From: an uncultured Flavobacteriales bacterium
Lineage (GTDB): Bacteria; Bacteroidota; Bacteroidia; Flavobacteriales_D; Crocinitomicaceae
Assembly: GCA_913051935.1 (NCBI GenBank)
Contig: CAJXCU010000013.1
Span: 1 to 47,624, forward strand
Reading direction: 5' to 3'
Length of the DNA: 47,624 nt
Below the pieces are notes generated by a model. It was not told the DNA's origin. It worked only from the letters and a program-made list of their open reading frames with translations, and did not search any database. Position 1 is the first letter of the stretch, and every line of letters starts with the position of its first letter. A program made the position numbers and the translations under genes. Shown one piece after another: positions 1-9,476 of this stretch.

Positions 1-1
1 C

Positions 2-412
2 TTCACAACAACTGAAAGTCAAACGGCAAATCTTACAAGTGCGCTAACAGGATGTGATTCTTTGGCCACATTAAACCTAACAGTAGACCCAACCTTAACG
101 AGCACGACAGATATTACGATTTGTGATACTGAATTACCATACACTTGGAATGGATTAACATTTACAACAACGGAAAGTCAAACCGCCTCACTCACAAGTG
201 CAGTAACAGGATGTGATAGTCTCGCGACATTAAACCTTACGGTAAATCTAACGCTCACAAGCAGTACGGACATTACCATATGCGATACTGAACTGCCTTA
301 CGCTTGGAATGGACTAACCTTCACAACAACGGAAAGTCAAACGGCTTCACTTACAAGTGCAGTAACAGGATGTGATTCACTTGCAACATTAAATCTGACT
401 GTTAATCCAACG
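2..412 (+). repeat. 159-bp in-frame tandem repeats encoding a 53-residue module
   Basis: The motif acattaaa(c/t)c recurs at 68, 227 and 386, giving an exact period of 159 bases (53 codons). A partial unit precedes it at the left edge and the third copy decays after 412. Units are highly similar in both DNA and protein, which suggests recent duplication or continuing copy-number change; more copies probably lie to the left. Confidence 0.85.
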
Positions 413-2782
413 CCTGACTTACAGTATGTGCTTGGTGCATCTGCTATTTGCTCTGGACAAACTACAGATATCGCATTGAGTAGCTCTTATGGTGGTACTA
501 TTTATTCTTGGGATTATGCTCAGACTCTTTCTAATGGAGGTGCCACTGGAAATGGCAATCAAATTAATCATACAATATTTACAACATCGAATATTCCTGG
601 ATCAATCGATTATGTTGTTACACCCATTCTAAACTTTTGTATCGGAACTCCAGTTGTTATTTCCATTGATGTGAATCCAATCCCATCTGTTGATGTTACA
701 CCTGCTGCACAGACTATTTATGCAGGTCAAACTGCTACCTTAAATGCGACGGGTTCTCCTGCTGGAGGTACTTATTTGTGGAGCCCAGACGGTCAAGTCA
801 CCCCATCGATAACAGTCAGCCCATCAGTAACAACGAGCTATGATGTTACATATACATTGAATGGTTGTTCTGAGGATACGACAGGAATTGTAAACGTCGA
901 TTCTGCTCCTGAGGTTTCTGTTAGTTCAGGAGTGATTTGTAGTGGTGATAGCATTCTTTTGGTTGCTTCACCTACTATTCCTGGAGGTTCTTTCTTATGG
1001 TCTACTGGCGAGACTGCACAGTCTATTTGGGTTTCTCCCGCAATTAATATGGTCTATACTGTCGAGTATACCGTTAACGGCTTTACGACGCAACCTGCAA
1101 TTTCGACGGTTACTGTGAATCCAACGCCAAGTGTTGTTGTCAATAATGAAACGATTTGCGCAGGTCAAACGGCGACATTGAGTGCTACAGGGAATCCACT
1201 TGGAGGTTCTTACTCTTGGTCGCCTACCAATGAAAGCACGCAGGTGATTAGTGTAAGTCCGATCGCATCTACTATTTATACGTTAGAATATAATTTGAAT
1301 GGTTGTACGGCTGAAGCATTTGCCGAGGTGACTGTGAATCCTGTTCCGGATTTATCGGTTAATGACGAAACGATGTGTATTGGAGAAACTGTTGTCTTGA
1401 ACGCGACAACGAACTTACTTGGAGGAACATATTTGTGGGGGGATGGCAGTAATGAACCCTCTATTAGTGTAGCGCCTAATTCTACCACATCTTATTCTGT
1501 ATTGTATACCCTCAATGGTTGTCAGTCCACGGCTTCAGGAACCGTTACTGTGAATCCTATTCCGAATATCAGTGTCTCCGATGACGAGATTTGTCAGGGT
1601 GAAACAGGGGAGTTGGTCGCAACGCCGGATATACCTGGTGGCGTATATAACTGGAATGGAACTATGGGCAGCAATGTATTTACAGATAGTCCGATGAGTA
1701 GTTCTGAGTATAATGTTGTGTATACGGTTAATTCGTGTCAGAGTATGGAAGCCACCGGAAGTATTTTTGTGAATGAAGTCCCATTGGTATCGGTGAGTGA
1801 TACGACTGTTTGCTTGGGTGATGCTTTCATTTTAAATACGACGGTATCGCTTCCTGGAGGGGATTATATTTGGTCTCCAACGGGAGAAACAAGCTCTGCG
1901 ATTGAGGTTGATGCTTCTCAAACGACCATTTATACAGTGGATTATAGCTTGGATAATTGTTATTCAACAGCTTCCGCTACTGTTACTGTGAATTCACCTC
2001 CTGAATTGGCAATTGAAGTTTCCGATACTTTGGGTTGTGCGCCATTTACGGTTACGTTGAACAATCCATATGCAGGTAGTGATACAGAATGTATTTGGAG
2101 CTTTAGTAATGGATTGGATTTAGGTGGTTGTAACCCTACATATACATTTACCAATGCTGGTTGTTATGATGTTACGCTTGTTTCTTCGGAGGGGGGATGT
2201 TCCGCTGAGACGACCTTGAATAGTTTGTTTTGTGCAGAGGCACCTCCGATTGCTTCGTTTTATGCAAGTCCTCCGATTATTACGGATCCGAGTCAGTGGA
2301 TACAGTTTTCTAACAACAGCTATGGAGCAGATAATTATCAGTGGGATTTTGGTGATGGCGGAACGGATGATGTGATGAATCCACAGCATTTGTATTCTGA
2401 CATTAGTGATGGATTTGTGATTACTTTGATAGCAGAATCGGATTTGGGATGTCTTGATACGGCTCAGGTTTCAATATTATACCAAGAGGAGCCTATTGTT
2501 TATATTCCTAATACATTTACGCCTGATGGCGACCAATACAACCATGTGTTTGTGCCTGTATTTACTTCAGGTTATGATCCGTATAATTATGAGATGTTGA
2601 TTTTCAATAGATGGGGTGAAGTTGTCTTTCAATCTAATGATGCAAATGTTGGATGGGATGGTACCTATGGGGTCAATGGAAAACAAGCGCAGGAGGGAGC
2701 TTACACCTATAAAATTATATATAAAGTTGTGAAGACAGACGAACGTCGATTACTTGTGGGGCATGTCAACCTCATTCGCTAA
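2..2782 (+). CDS. T9SS-secreted gliding-type surface protein, 5' truncated by window edge
   Basis: The reading frame is open from base 2, so the true start lies outside the window; the first TTG at 62 is only an internal codon. The visible 927 residues are a secreted adhesin-like protein. It begins with near-identical 53-residue repeats (CDTELPY..WNGLTFTTTESQ). About nine Ig/PKD-like modules follow, with the pattern C.G....L.AT...GG.Y.W and spacers of the type VTVNPxP. One clear PKD domain (WDFGDGG) precedes the end. The last ~94 residues (VYIPNTFTPDGDQYN ... FNRWGEVVF ... GWDGTYGVNGK ... GAYTYKI) match the gliding motility-associated C-terminal domain family (TIGR04131, T9SS type B sorting). 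This predicts export through the type IX system and surface attachment or release. The gene overlaps the convergent kinase-like gene by 11 bases, with no terminator between them. Confidence 0.9.
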   Translation, partial: FTTTESQTANLTSALTGCDSLATLNLTVDPTLTSTTDITICDTELPYTWNGLTFTTTESQTASLTSAVTGCDSLATLNLTVNLTLTSSTDITICDTELPYAWNGLTFTTTESQTASLTSAVTGCDSLATLNLTVNPTPDLQYVLGASAICSGQTTDIALSSSYGGTIYSWDYAQTLSNGGATGNGNQINHTIFTTSNIPGSIDYVVTPILNFCIGTPVVISIDVNPIPSVDVTPAAQTIYAGQTATLNATGSPAGGTYLWSPDGQVTPSITVSPSVTTSYDVTYTLNGCSEDTTGIVNVDSAPEVSVSSGVICSGDSILLVASPTIPGGSFLWSTGETAQSIWVSPAINMVYTVEYTVNGFTTQPAISTVTVNPTPSVVVNNETICAGQTATLSATGNPLGGSYSWSPTNESTQVISVSPIASTIYTLEYNLNGCTAEAFAEVTVNPVPDLSVNDETMCIGETVVLNATTNLLGGTYLWGDGSNEPSISVAPNSTTSYSVLYTLNGCQSTASGTVTVNPIPNISVSDDEICQGETGELVATPDIPGGVYNWNGTMGSNVFTDSPMSSSEYNVVYTVNSCQSMEATGSIFVNEVPLVSVSDTTVCLGDAFILNTTVSLPGGDYIWSPTGETSSAIEVDASQTTIYTVDYSLDNCYSTASATVTVNSPPELAIEVSDTLGCAPFTVTLNNPYAGSDTECIWSFSNGLDLGGCNPTYTFTNAGCYDVTLVSSEGGCSAETTLNSLFCAEAPPIASFYASPPIITDPSQWIQFSNNSYGADNYQWDFGDGGTDDVMNPQHLYSDISDGFVITLIAESDLGCLDTAQVSILYQEEPIVYIPNTFTPDGDQYNHVFVPVFTSGYDPYNYEMLIFNRWGEVVFQSNDANVGWDGTYGVNGKQAQEGAYTYKIIYKVVKTDERRLLVGHVNLIR

Positions 2783-5264
2783 AGGTTAAGGTCATTGTTA
2801 TAGAAGTACCTTCTGTATTGCATTCGAATATTGCATTGTGATCATCAAGAATTGTTTTGATTATGTTCAGATTTAGCTTGGTAGTTTGTTCATCGAAATC
2901 CATTAACCGCCTTGATAAAAGTTCTGAATCAAAAATAGGTCGGGTGATTTTTGAAGTTTCACAACTAATTTTTAAACCAATACAATGATCAGAATGCAAG
3001 AAAGATGTAAAGTTTATTTTAGGTGTGGATTTGAATTTTGTGTTATCAAGTATTAGGCTCGTTAAGTTAGACCACAACTGAATGGTCTGAAAATCAAATG
3101 CAGTTATCGTTGCTTTTTTATCAACATTTACATCTAAAATGACATCTGGATAGTGAAGTTGAACGTGTTGTTCAAGACCATAAAAAGTTGAAATTAATGA
3201 GATCGATTTCTTCATCTTTTTTTCATCGCTCAGCACAAAAGATTTTAAGTTTGCGATAGATGTACTCGTTTTTTTGCTCATAGCAATCAAAGAATGATTG
3301 AATCCGTAGATAGAATTGATATCGTAGAGAAGGTTGAGTGTATTCAAAGGATTCTTTGTCTTTGATAATGCCGACAGATCTTCGGGCTCAGAAATGTTTA
3401 ATTTGGATAAGAGCAGTATTTCTTTAGGTCCAAATGAATTCTCTTGCCTATTTAGTTTTGTTTCTATTTCTTGAATGCGATTTCGTATGTTCTTGGTATT
3501 GTTATTTTCCTTGTTTCCTATGGCCCTGATTCTAGGCAAAATAAAAATAAGATCCTCTTTTGAAATGGGCTTTTCAATTTGAGTTTCCATAATTCTATTT
3601 AAAAGAAATAATATGGCTTCGCTTCCAGCTTTTATGGAAGCCAGTGGAGTATTCATTTCATGGGCAATAATGGCAGCTATCTCACCAATAATTACCTTTT
3701 TTTCTTGAATTAATATTTTATGATTTAGCTCTGTATTTTCCTTGGACTTATCATCTATTTCCCTTTCTAGATTATTATTTAATGCAATAATCTCTTTCTG
3801 AAGGGCCTCCTTTATTTCTTGCTCCTTAAGTCTACTAAAATGTGATTCCAATAAAGATGAAATCATATTAAAAATGTAGAGATGTCTCTCGTTAAAGAAA
3901 TTCAAATTAGGATGCTCTGAGTCGATTACACCGATTACTTCTTTCTTGTAAAAAATAGGTACGGCCAGCTCAGATTTTCTTTTAACATCATCAATAATGT
4001 ATCTAGCATCCAGATTGGTATTTTTAATGAGTTCGTGTTTTCCTGTTCGGGCAACAGTACCTACAATACCAGATCCAATAGGGATTTCAATAGGCTTGTA
4101 AATGCTCTTGTAGTCAATATTTTTAGGACCAAATGCTGCCTTTTGGATTAAAGCGGTTTTTTTCTCATTTACGAGGTAAATAACACAATCCTCTAAGTTT
4201 AATGTAGAGATAACATTTTCTGCAATTTTCCATAGAGCGTCACTTAAGGTCAAAGTATCATTAAGCTCCCGTGAAAAAAAAGCAATTATTTTTTCGCTCT
4301 CTAGGGCAACTTTCAGTTCGTTTGTCCGAATATCGACAAGTGACTCTAAGGTTTTTGTTTTGTCTTCTAGTTGATTTATTTTTTTTCTGAAGGTTAATGT
4401 TTTTAGGTCTTTTTTTTGTTTTTCTTTAAAAATGTTTTCCTTTATTTTGTAGTGTTTTTTTAGTGCGTTTAGCGACTCTGGAGCCTTGTCAATATTTTCA
4501 TAAGCAATTGCCAATTCTTTATACAACTCAACAATATCCTCTTCAATGTATTCCTTTTCAATACGTGTGAACGTGGTTATCAGCTCAATTGATTTCTCAA
4601 ATTCATCTTGTTGATTGTGAATTCGAGATAGAATTAAAATGTTGCAACTGATGATGGATTCAAAGCTTACTTCATTTGCAAAGGCATTGCTTAGCTCAAG
4701 AGCTTTTTTGGCTTTCGGATACTGCTTCATTCTGTAATACGAATCAGCAATATTGCTGTGCACAACGGAAAGCATTCTTTTATCAGATTTTTTTGTTACT
4801 CCAAGACATTGCTTGAAGAGCTTAAGTGCTTCTTCATTTTTGCCAAGCCATAGGTAAGCATCTCCCGTATTATTCAATGAACGCATAAATCCATCTTCAT
4901 CACCTATGTCTTTTCTGATTTTTAAGCTTTTTAAATTGACCTCTAGGCGCTTTTTATGGTCATCGAAATAGTTGTAAATAAATCCGAGCGTATTGTACGA
5001 TGCCGCCTGGTTTTTTTTGTCTTCATATTTAATGAAAATGGGGAGTGCGATATTAACAGATTCAAAAGCTCTATCATGAATACCTAAGAAAAAACCAGAA
5101 TATGCTTGAAGCAGATGGCCTTTGGCCATTGAGTGCTCTAATTTAAATTCATCGGATATTTTACAGATTAATTTTCCAGTTTTAAATGATTGTTCAGGGT
5201 TGGAGGTAACTTTTGTCATCCCTTCCTCAAATTTCTCATTCAGGTCAGCTATTCTATCATCCAT
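2772..5264 (-). CDS. TPR-GAF-histidine-kinase-like sensor protein with degenerate ATPase domain
   Basis: This is an 830-residue cytoplasmic signalling protein with no signal peptide or membrane segment. Helical TPR-like repeats fill roughly residues 15-275 and a coiled coil covers 280-330. A GAF domain lies at about 330-475 (IPIGSGIVGTVARTGKHELI ... ELAVPI ... VIGVIDSEH), followed by another coiled coil. A HisKA-like phospho-acceptor motif comes next (EIAAIIAHEMNTPLASIKAG, His about residue 535). A long helical insert then precedes a C-terminal stretch where only the N-box is suggested (LWSNLTSLILDNTKF). The DxGxG and GxGLGL glycine boxes of HATPase_c are not visible, so kinase activity is doubtful. 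ATG at 5262-5264 is preferred over the TTG three codons upstream. It lies 45 bases downstream of the NlpC/P60 gene on the same strand. No response regulator is adjacent. Confidence 0.8.
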   Translation of the reverse strand: MDDRIADLNEKFEEGMTKVTSNPEQSFKTGKLICKISDEFKLEHSMAKGHLLQAYSGFFLGIHDRAFESVNIALPIFIKYEDKKNQAASYNTLGFIYNYFDDHKKRLEVNLKSLKIRKDIGDEDGFMRSLNNTGDAYLWLGKNEEALKLFKQCLGVTKKSDKRMLSVVHSNIADSYYRMKQYPKAKKALELSNAFANEVSFESIISCNILILSRIHNQQDEFEKSIELITTFTRIEKEYIEEDIVELYKELAIAYENIDKAPESLNALKKHYKIKENIFKEKQKKDLKTLTFRKKINQLEDKTKTLESLVDIRTNELKVALESEKIIAFFSRELNDTLTLSDALWKIAENVISTLNLEDCVIYLVNEKKTALIQKAAFGPKNIDYKSIYKPIEIPIGSGIVGTVARTGKHELIKNTNLDARYIIDDVKRKSELAVPIFYKKEVIGVIDSEHPNLNFFNERHLYIFNMISSLLESHFSRLKEQEIKEALQKEIIALNNNLEREIDDKSKENTELNHKILIQEKKVIIGEIAAIIAHEMNTPLASIKAGSEAILFLLNRIMETQIEKPISKEDLIFILPRIRAIGNKENNNTKNIRNRIQEIETKLNRQENSFGPKEILLLSKLNISEPEDLSALSKTKNPLNTLNLLYDINSIYGFNHSLIAMSKKTSTSIANLKSFVLSDEKKMKKSISLISTFYGLEQHVQLHYPDVILDVNVDKKATITAFDFQTIQLWSNLTSLILDNTKFKSTPKINFTSFLHSDHCIGLKISCETSKITRPIFDSELLSRRLMDFDEQTTKLNLNIIKTILDDHNAIFECNTEGTSITMTLTFSE

Positions 5265-5309
5265 AACATTCAATAAGCAGTTGTAAAATTAATGGAAAAA
5301 AAATCGATT

Positions 5310-6107
5310 TTATAGAACTCTTCTTATTTGTGCTAAGTTATGTGTTTGCCTCTTATATTTTTCATTCCAAATTCCTTTTTGGGTCAATATGTCGATTTTT
5401 ACGAATCCAGCGGCATGAATTATTTGATTTTTCGAACCTACGATACCGACATGGGTTAATTTACCACTAGAATTTTGGAAAAACGCTAAATCTCCTGACT
5501 GTTTTTCTTTATATTCAATTGCTACACCTTCATTACCTTGCATATACGCGTCTCTTGGGAGATTGTAACCATAAATTCGATAGATAACTTGAGTCAAACC
5601 CGAGCAATCTATACCCCAAGGAGTTTTTCCTCCCCATAAATAAGGTGTATTTACATATTGTTTTGCAGTTTCCCAGAGAGATAAGTTTTCTCTAACTGAA
5701 ATATTATGGTAACGATGTGTTCCGATTAAAAAATATTCTTCTTTTCCGACAAAGCTACCTCTCGGAATTCGATATGTTTCACTTTCATTTATTATCACTC
5801 CTTCAAGTGCTTTTAGAAAACGGTATTCTTCTTGCCACTTTTCGCATTCTCCTTTACTTAAAGGTTGAAGCTGCTTTGGATCTACAAATCCTTGATAACC
5901 GTCAATACACGATTCTATGAAGCTCCAGTTTTTATTTAAGGAAATTATTTTCACTGGTTCTCCGAATACCAACTGTGATATAATTTCACTTTCATCTTGA
6001 GCAGCACTTCGGACAGGAACGCATGATACAAAACAAAAAGCAAACTTATTAACCGGTTCTATCAAAATAGCGTTATTTAGTTCAATCAAAATTAAAAATT
6101 GAATCAC
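5310..6107 (-). CDS. NlpC/P60 family cell-wall endopeptidase with SH3-like domains
   Basis: This is a cysteine peptidase of the NlpC/P60 (CHAP-like papain fold) family that cleaves muropeptide links, similar to the YkfC-type dipeptidyl peptidases. Two bacterial SH3-like modules occupy about residues 25-140 (CVPVRSAAQDESEIISQLVFGE; then SETYRIPRGSFV). The catalytic domain follows, with Cys168 (WGIDCSGLTQ), His219 (LTHVGIVG) and His231 (IIHAAG). No classical signal peptide is seen, as is common for this subfamily. The start is uncertain: no ATG fits, so the GTG at 6105-6107 is used, although the conserved part begins only at about residue 22 and an internal TTG is possible. It is divergent from surE, with 27 bases between the two starts. 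Confidence 0.85.
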   Translation of the reverse strand: MIQFLILIELNNAILIEPVNKFAFCFVSCVPVRSAAQDESEIISQLVFGEPVKIISLNKNWSFIESCIDGYQGFVDPKQLQPLSKGECEKWQEEYRFLKALEGVIINESETYRIPRGSFVGKEEYFLIGTHRYHNISVRENLSLWETAKQYVNTPYLWGGKTPWGIDCSGLTQVIYRIYGYNLPRDAYMQGNEGVAIEYKEKQSGDLAFFQNSSGKLTHVGIVGSKNQIIHAAGFVKIDILTQKGIWNEKYKRQTHNLAQIRRVL

Positions 6108-6134
6108 TTATATTGATTATTTTCGTGTCAAGAT

Positions 6135-6908
6135 ATGAACAAGACCATTTTAGTAACAAATGACGACAGTGTGCATGCCAAAGGCATAAAAGAACTTGTA
6201 ACAGTGGCAAAAGAATTTGGTGATGTTTTGGTAGTTGCACCCAATAAACCTCAGTCCGGTATGGGGCATGCAATAACAATTACTAAGCCGCTCAGATTGG
6301 AGTCTTATAATGGCTTCGATGGAGTTGAAGCTTATAGTTGCTCTGGCACACCGGTCGACTGTGTGAAACTCGCAGTTTTTGAGATTTTGAAGCGGAAACC
6401 TGATTTGTTGCTATCTGGAATCAATCACGGTGAGAATTCTTCAACAAATGTCCTTTATTCCGGGACCATGTCTGCTGCCATAGAAGGGGCTATGGAAGGA
6501 ATACCCTCAATAGGTTTTTCATTGGCTGATTTTAATTCGAATGCCGATTTTTCGGCAGTAAAGAATGTTGCTGCAGAACTCATTCCGCATATCTTGAATA
6601 AGGGTTTGCCTCACAATACAGCACTGAATGTAAACGTTCCTAAAGTATCACCCAAGAATTTAAAAGGGATAAAAGTTTGTGCGCAGGCCCATGCTTATTG
6701 GGAGGATAAATTTGATTCTCGACGCGATCAGTTCGGAAGACCATATTATTGGTTGACAGGTCAGTTTTCTGATAGAGATCAGAGAAAAGATACGGATTTA
6801 TATTACCTGAAAATGGGATATGCAACAATAGTCCCAACCCATTTTGATTTAACCAACTATGAAGTTTTACGAAATCTAAAATATCTGGACAATGAAGGAG
6901 AATTTTAA
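6135..6908 (+). CDS. surE: 5'/3'-nucleotidase SurE
   Basis: SurE is a metal-dependent nucleoside monophosphate phosphatase of the cytoplasm, used in nucleotide salvage and stress survival. The sequence has the full set of metal ligands: Asp10-Asp11 (ILVTNDDSV), Ser41 (PQSGMGHA) and Asn97 (SGINHG). It also has the conserved SGTPVDCV and YSGTMSAAIEGA stretches. The length of 257 residues is normal for the family. The more usual TNDDG is TNDDS here, a small variation next to the metal site. The start is ATG at 6135. It is the first gene of a tight rightward operon (surE, small membrane protein, lpxB, SpoIID-like), and its last 17 bases overlap the next gene. Confidence 0.95.
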   Translation: MNKTILVTNDDSVHAKGIKELVTVAKEFGDVLVVAPNKPQSGMGHAITITKPLRLESYNGFDGVEAYSCSGTPVDCVKLAVFEILKRKPDLLLSGINHGENSSTNVLYSGTMSAAIEGAMEGIPSIGFSLADFNSNADFSAVKNVAAELIPHILNKGLPHNTALNVNVPKVSPKNLKGIKVCAQAHAYWEDKFDSRRDQFGRPYYWLTGQFSDRDQRKDTDLYYLKMGYATIVPTHFDLTNYEVLRNLKYLDNEGEF

Positions 6909-7197
6909 TAGACAACTTTTATTCGGGACATTAATTGGTATTCTTACTCCGATACTATTTCTTCCTATTTTAGTTTATTTTCTCTCCTTGTCAAAAGATA
7001 TGGAATTCGGTGTGGTATGGAGTCAGATTTCAGATAATAATGTGAATACAAGTAAGTATTTATCATTGTCCATAATTGTCAATTTATTGTGGTTCTATTA
7101 TTTCTTGAATAAGGAGCAATATCATTTGACACGTGGAATAATACTTGGGATGATTTGTTTTGCACCCTATATGGTTTACACCTATTTTTTTCAATAA
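6892..7197 (+). CDS. small three-helix membrane protein of unknown function
   Basis: This is a 101-residue protein with three predicted membrane segments, at about 9-33 (LLFGTLIGILTPILFLPILVYF), 58-73 (SLSIIVNLLWFYYFL) and 82-99 (GIILGMICFAPYMVYTYFF). No enzymatic motif is recognised. It overlaps surE by 17 bases in another frame, and its TAA is directly followed by the lpxB ATG, so it is almost certainly co-translated with both. From memory, a short membrane protein between surE and lpxB is common in flavobacteria, which argues for a real envelope gene rather than a chance frame. A role near lipid A synthesis is inferred only from position. Confidence 0.8.
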   Translation: MKENFNRQLLFGTLIGILTPILFLPILVYFLSLSKDMEFGVVWSQISDNNVNTSKYLSLSIIVNLLWFYYFLNKEQYHLTRGIILGMICFAPYMVYTYFFQ

Positions 7198-8304
7198 ATG
7201 AACAAAGTATTTATTCTTGTTGGTGAAGCTTCCGGTGACTTACATGCCTCTAACCTTGTAAAGGAAATGAACTCGGTTCAGCCCTCTTTATGTTGGGAAG
7301 GGTGGGGTGGTGACTTGCTTCAAAAACAGGGTGTTCATCTTAGAAACCATATCAGGAACTTGTCATTCATGGGGTTTATTGAAGTTGTCCTGAATCTTCG
7401 AACCATCTTAAATAATTTTAAATTATGTAAAAAGCAGATTGAGAAATTTAAACCGGATATGCTTTTATTGGTTGACTACCCTGGTTTTAATTTGAGAATG
7501 GCCAGGTGGGCAAAATCAAAAGGTATTTCTGTCACCTATTATATTTCTCCTCAGATATGGGCTTGGAAAGCATCTCGTATTAATGTGATAAAAGAAACGG
7601 TAGATAAAATGTATTGTATTTTACCCTTTGAAAAGGATTATTACAAGAAAGAAGGTTTTGATGTATCTTATTTTGGACACCCCTTAATTGATGCGAAAAA
7701 CAATTTTGAAAATCAAAAGGGATTGAGTCTTTCGAAAAGTAAATCCACCATCGCTATTCTTCCAGGTAGCCGTGAACAAGAGGTCAAACGTAAGTTGCAG
7801 ATTATGCTTGAGGCTACACGCAAGTATACCGATTTTAACGTTGTTGTTGCCTGTGCCCCAAATCTTCCGTCATCATTTTACACTAAATATAAACAAGACT
7901 ATCCTTTTGCTGAATTCGTTTTTGGAAAAACATATGATCTTTTATCATCGGCTGATTTTGCAATTGTTACTTCGGGAACTGCAACCTTAGAAACAGCGAT
8001 TTTCAGAGTGCCTCAAGTAGTTTGCTACAAAAGCTCTTTTCTATCCTATAAGATTGCGAAGTTCCTTGTAAACATTCGTTTTATTTCACTTGTAAATTTG
8101 ATTATGGACAGAGAGGTAGTTATTGAATTGATTCAAAGCGATGTTACTACAAATAAAATACAAAAGGAACTCGATCGAATGATTTACGACGATACACATA
8201 AGCTTTCTATAATGAATGCTTACGACGAGATGATTAATTTAATGGGGAATGAGGGGTGTAGTAAGAAAATTGCACAAGATTTGTTAGGTTTTTATACAAA
8301 ATGA
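7198..8304 (+). CDS. lpxB: lipid-A-disaccharide synthase
   Basis: LpxB joins UDP-2,3-diacylglucosamine and lipid X to form the tetraacyl disaccharide 1-phosphate of lipid A, at the cytoplasmic face of the inner membrane. Diagnostic stretches are the N-terminal VGEASGDLHASNLV, the PDMLLLVDYPGFNLRMA region, YYISPQIWAWK, the GHPLID motif, LPGSREQEV and the C-terminal TSGTATLETAIF. The length of 368 residues is normal. The start is the ATG immediately after the stop of the small membrane gene. The stop overlaps the ATG of the SpoIID-like gene (ATGA, 4 bases), indicating translational coupling. Its presence confirms an LPS-bearing Gram-negative outer membrane. Confidence 0.95.
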   Translation: MNKVFILVGEASGDLHASNLVKEMNSVQPSLCWEGWGGDLLQKQGVHLRNHIRNLSFMGFIEVVLNLRTILNNFKLCKKQIEKFKPDMLLLVDYPGFNLRMARWAKSKGISVTYYISPQIWAWKASRINVIKETVDKMYCILPFEKDYYKKEGFDVSYFGHPLIDAKNNFENQKGLSLSKSKSTIAILPGSREQEVKRKLQIMLEATRKYTDFNVVVACAPNLPSSFYTKYKQDYPFAEFVFGKTYDLLSSADFAIVTSGTATLETAIFRVPQVVCYKSSFLSYKIAKFLVNIRFISLVNLIMDREVVIELIQSDVTTNKIQKELDRMIYDDTHKLSIMNAYDEMINLMGNEGCSKKIAQDLLGFYTK

Positions 8305-9476
8305 AATTCACCAAGTATCTGATTTGTTTTATCGCGTTTATTTATTCGTGCCCCCATGGTGCCCAGAATCTTATGGTTCGTCTTTTTTCTCAAAACGAAA
8401 TTCAATCTATTGAATTAACGGTCGTGCAAGGTAGTTATCAAGTTCATGGTAAAAATGGGTTTTTATCAGAGGTAAATCAGGGTGGCACAATAAATCTACA
8501 AGTAAATTCGTCAAATCAAATTCATGTTGCTAAAAATGGTTCGTTTTTAGGGTTACACGATACCTTATTTGTATTACAATCTAGTCATTCTGATTATGTC
8601 CGACTTTCACCAAAGCTTAAAAATAAAACGGATATTAAGTCAAGAAAATATGAAGGGGATTTTGAAATCTCCGCATTCTATGGTCATATTCAAGTTGTGA
8701 ATGCTATTTTTTTAGAATCATATTTGGAAGGTGTTTTAGCTTCAGAGGCGGGGGTTCGATGTGCCAAGGAGTATTATAAAATTCAAGCTATCATTAGCCG
8801 AACTTTTGCAAGGAATAATCTTAATAAACATATGCGTCAGGGGTTTCATTTATGTGACGCCGTGCACTGCCAAGCGTACTATGGCAATTATCAGGGCGAG
8901 CTTAAAGGAATAAATGAAGGGGTAAAAGAAACCTATGGGTTAGTCTTGGTGGATTCAAATGATTGTTCTTTTCCAACATTTTTCTCGGCCAATTGTGGGG
9001 GGCAATCTGCAGAAACTGATCAGATTTGGAATACAGCCTTACCGAACTATGTATCGCATGAAGATACCTTCTGTATCCACACACGCCAAGCAAATTGGGA
9101 AGTGTACATACCCAAATCAAGGCTCTTGAATTATCTTTCAGACAACTATTTTTTCGATATTTCCAATAGAGAACATAGACATTTGGCATTTAATTACAAG
9201 CAAAATGAGCGAAAAACCTTTTTTATTCACCCGTCCTTTGGTATCCCGCTTCGAGATCTTCGAGCTGCATTCAAACTACGTTCGACTTTTTTTAGTTGTG
9301 AACCTGTTGGTGATAAAATTTTATTGACAGGGCGTGGTTTTGGTCATGGTATTGGTCTATGCCAGGAGGGAGCTATGGAAATGGTAAAACGCGGATTTAA
9401 TTATAAAGAAATTCTTAGCTTTTATTTTCGCGGAGCAATATTGGCAGATTGGAGTAGTCCAATCAGTCACTGGTAA
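8301..9476 (+). CDS. SpoIID/LytB domain protein
   Basis: This is a 391-residue exported protein with an N-terminal hydrophobic signal (about residues 1-21, ending near HGAQ). The second half matches the SpoIID/LytB family: FLESYLEGVLASEAG, KIQAIISRTFARNN and the C-terminal GRGFGHGIGLCQEGAMEMVKRG. SpoIID of Bacillus is a lytic transglycosylase acting on stripped peptidoglycan. In non-sporulating Bacteroidota the homologues are thought to act in wall remodelling, but the substrate is not established. The ATG overlaps the lpxB stop by four bases. Its 3' end overlaps the convergent ftsB-like gene by 14 bases, so there is no terminator between them. Confidence 0.88.
   Translation: MKFTKYLICFIAFIYSCPHGAQNLMVRLFSQNEIQSIELTVVQGSYQVHGKNGFLSEVNQGGTINLQVNSSNQIHVAKNGSFLGLHDTLFVLQSSHSDYVRLSPKLKNKTDIKSRKYEGDFEISAFYGHIQVVNAIFLESYLEGVLASEAGVRCAKEYYKIQAIISRTFARNNLNKHMRQGFHLCDAVHCQAYYGNYQGELKGINEGVKETYGLVLVDSNDCSFPTFFSANCGGQSAETDQIWNTALPNYVSHEDTFCIHTRQANWEVYIPKSRLLNYLSDNYFFDISNREHRHLAFNYKQNERKTFFIHPSFGIPLRDLRAAFKLRSTFFSCEPVGDKILLTGRGFGHGIGLCQEGAMEMVKRGFNYKEILSFYFRGAILADWSSPISHW

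Noticed and set aside
5300..5311. 12-bp palindrome AAAATCGATTTT between the NlpC/P60 and kinase-like genes
   Set aside because: It has no spacer to form a hairpin and no second copy nearby; such short AT-rich palindromes are expected by chance.
6118..6125. TATTTTCG as a promoter for surE
   Set aside because: It has one mismatch in the box, the nearest TTG is 16 instead of 19 bases upstream, and the intergenic space is only 27 bases.
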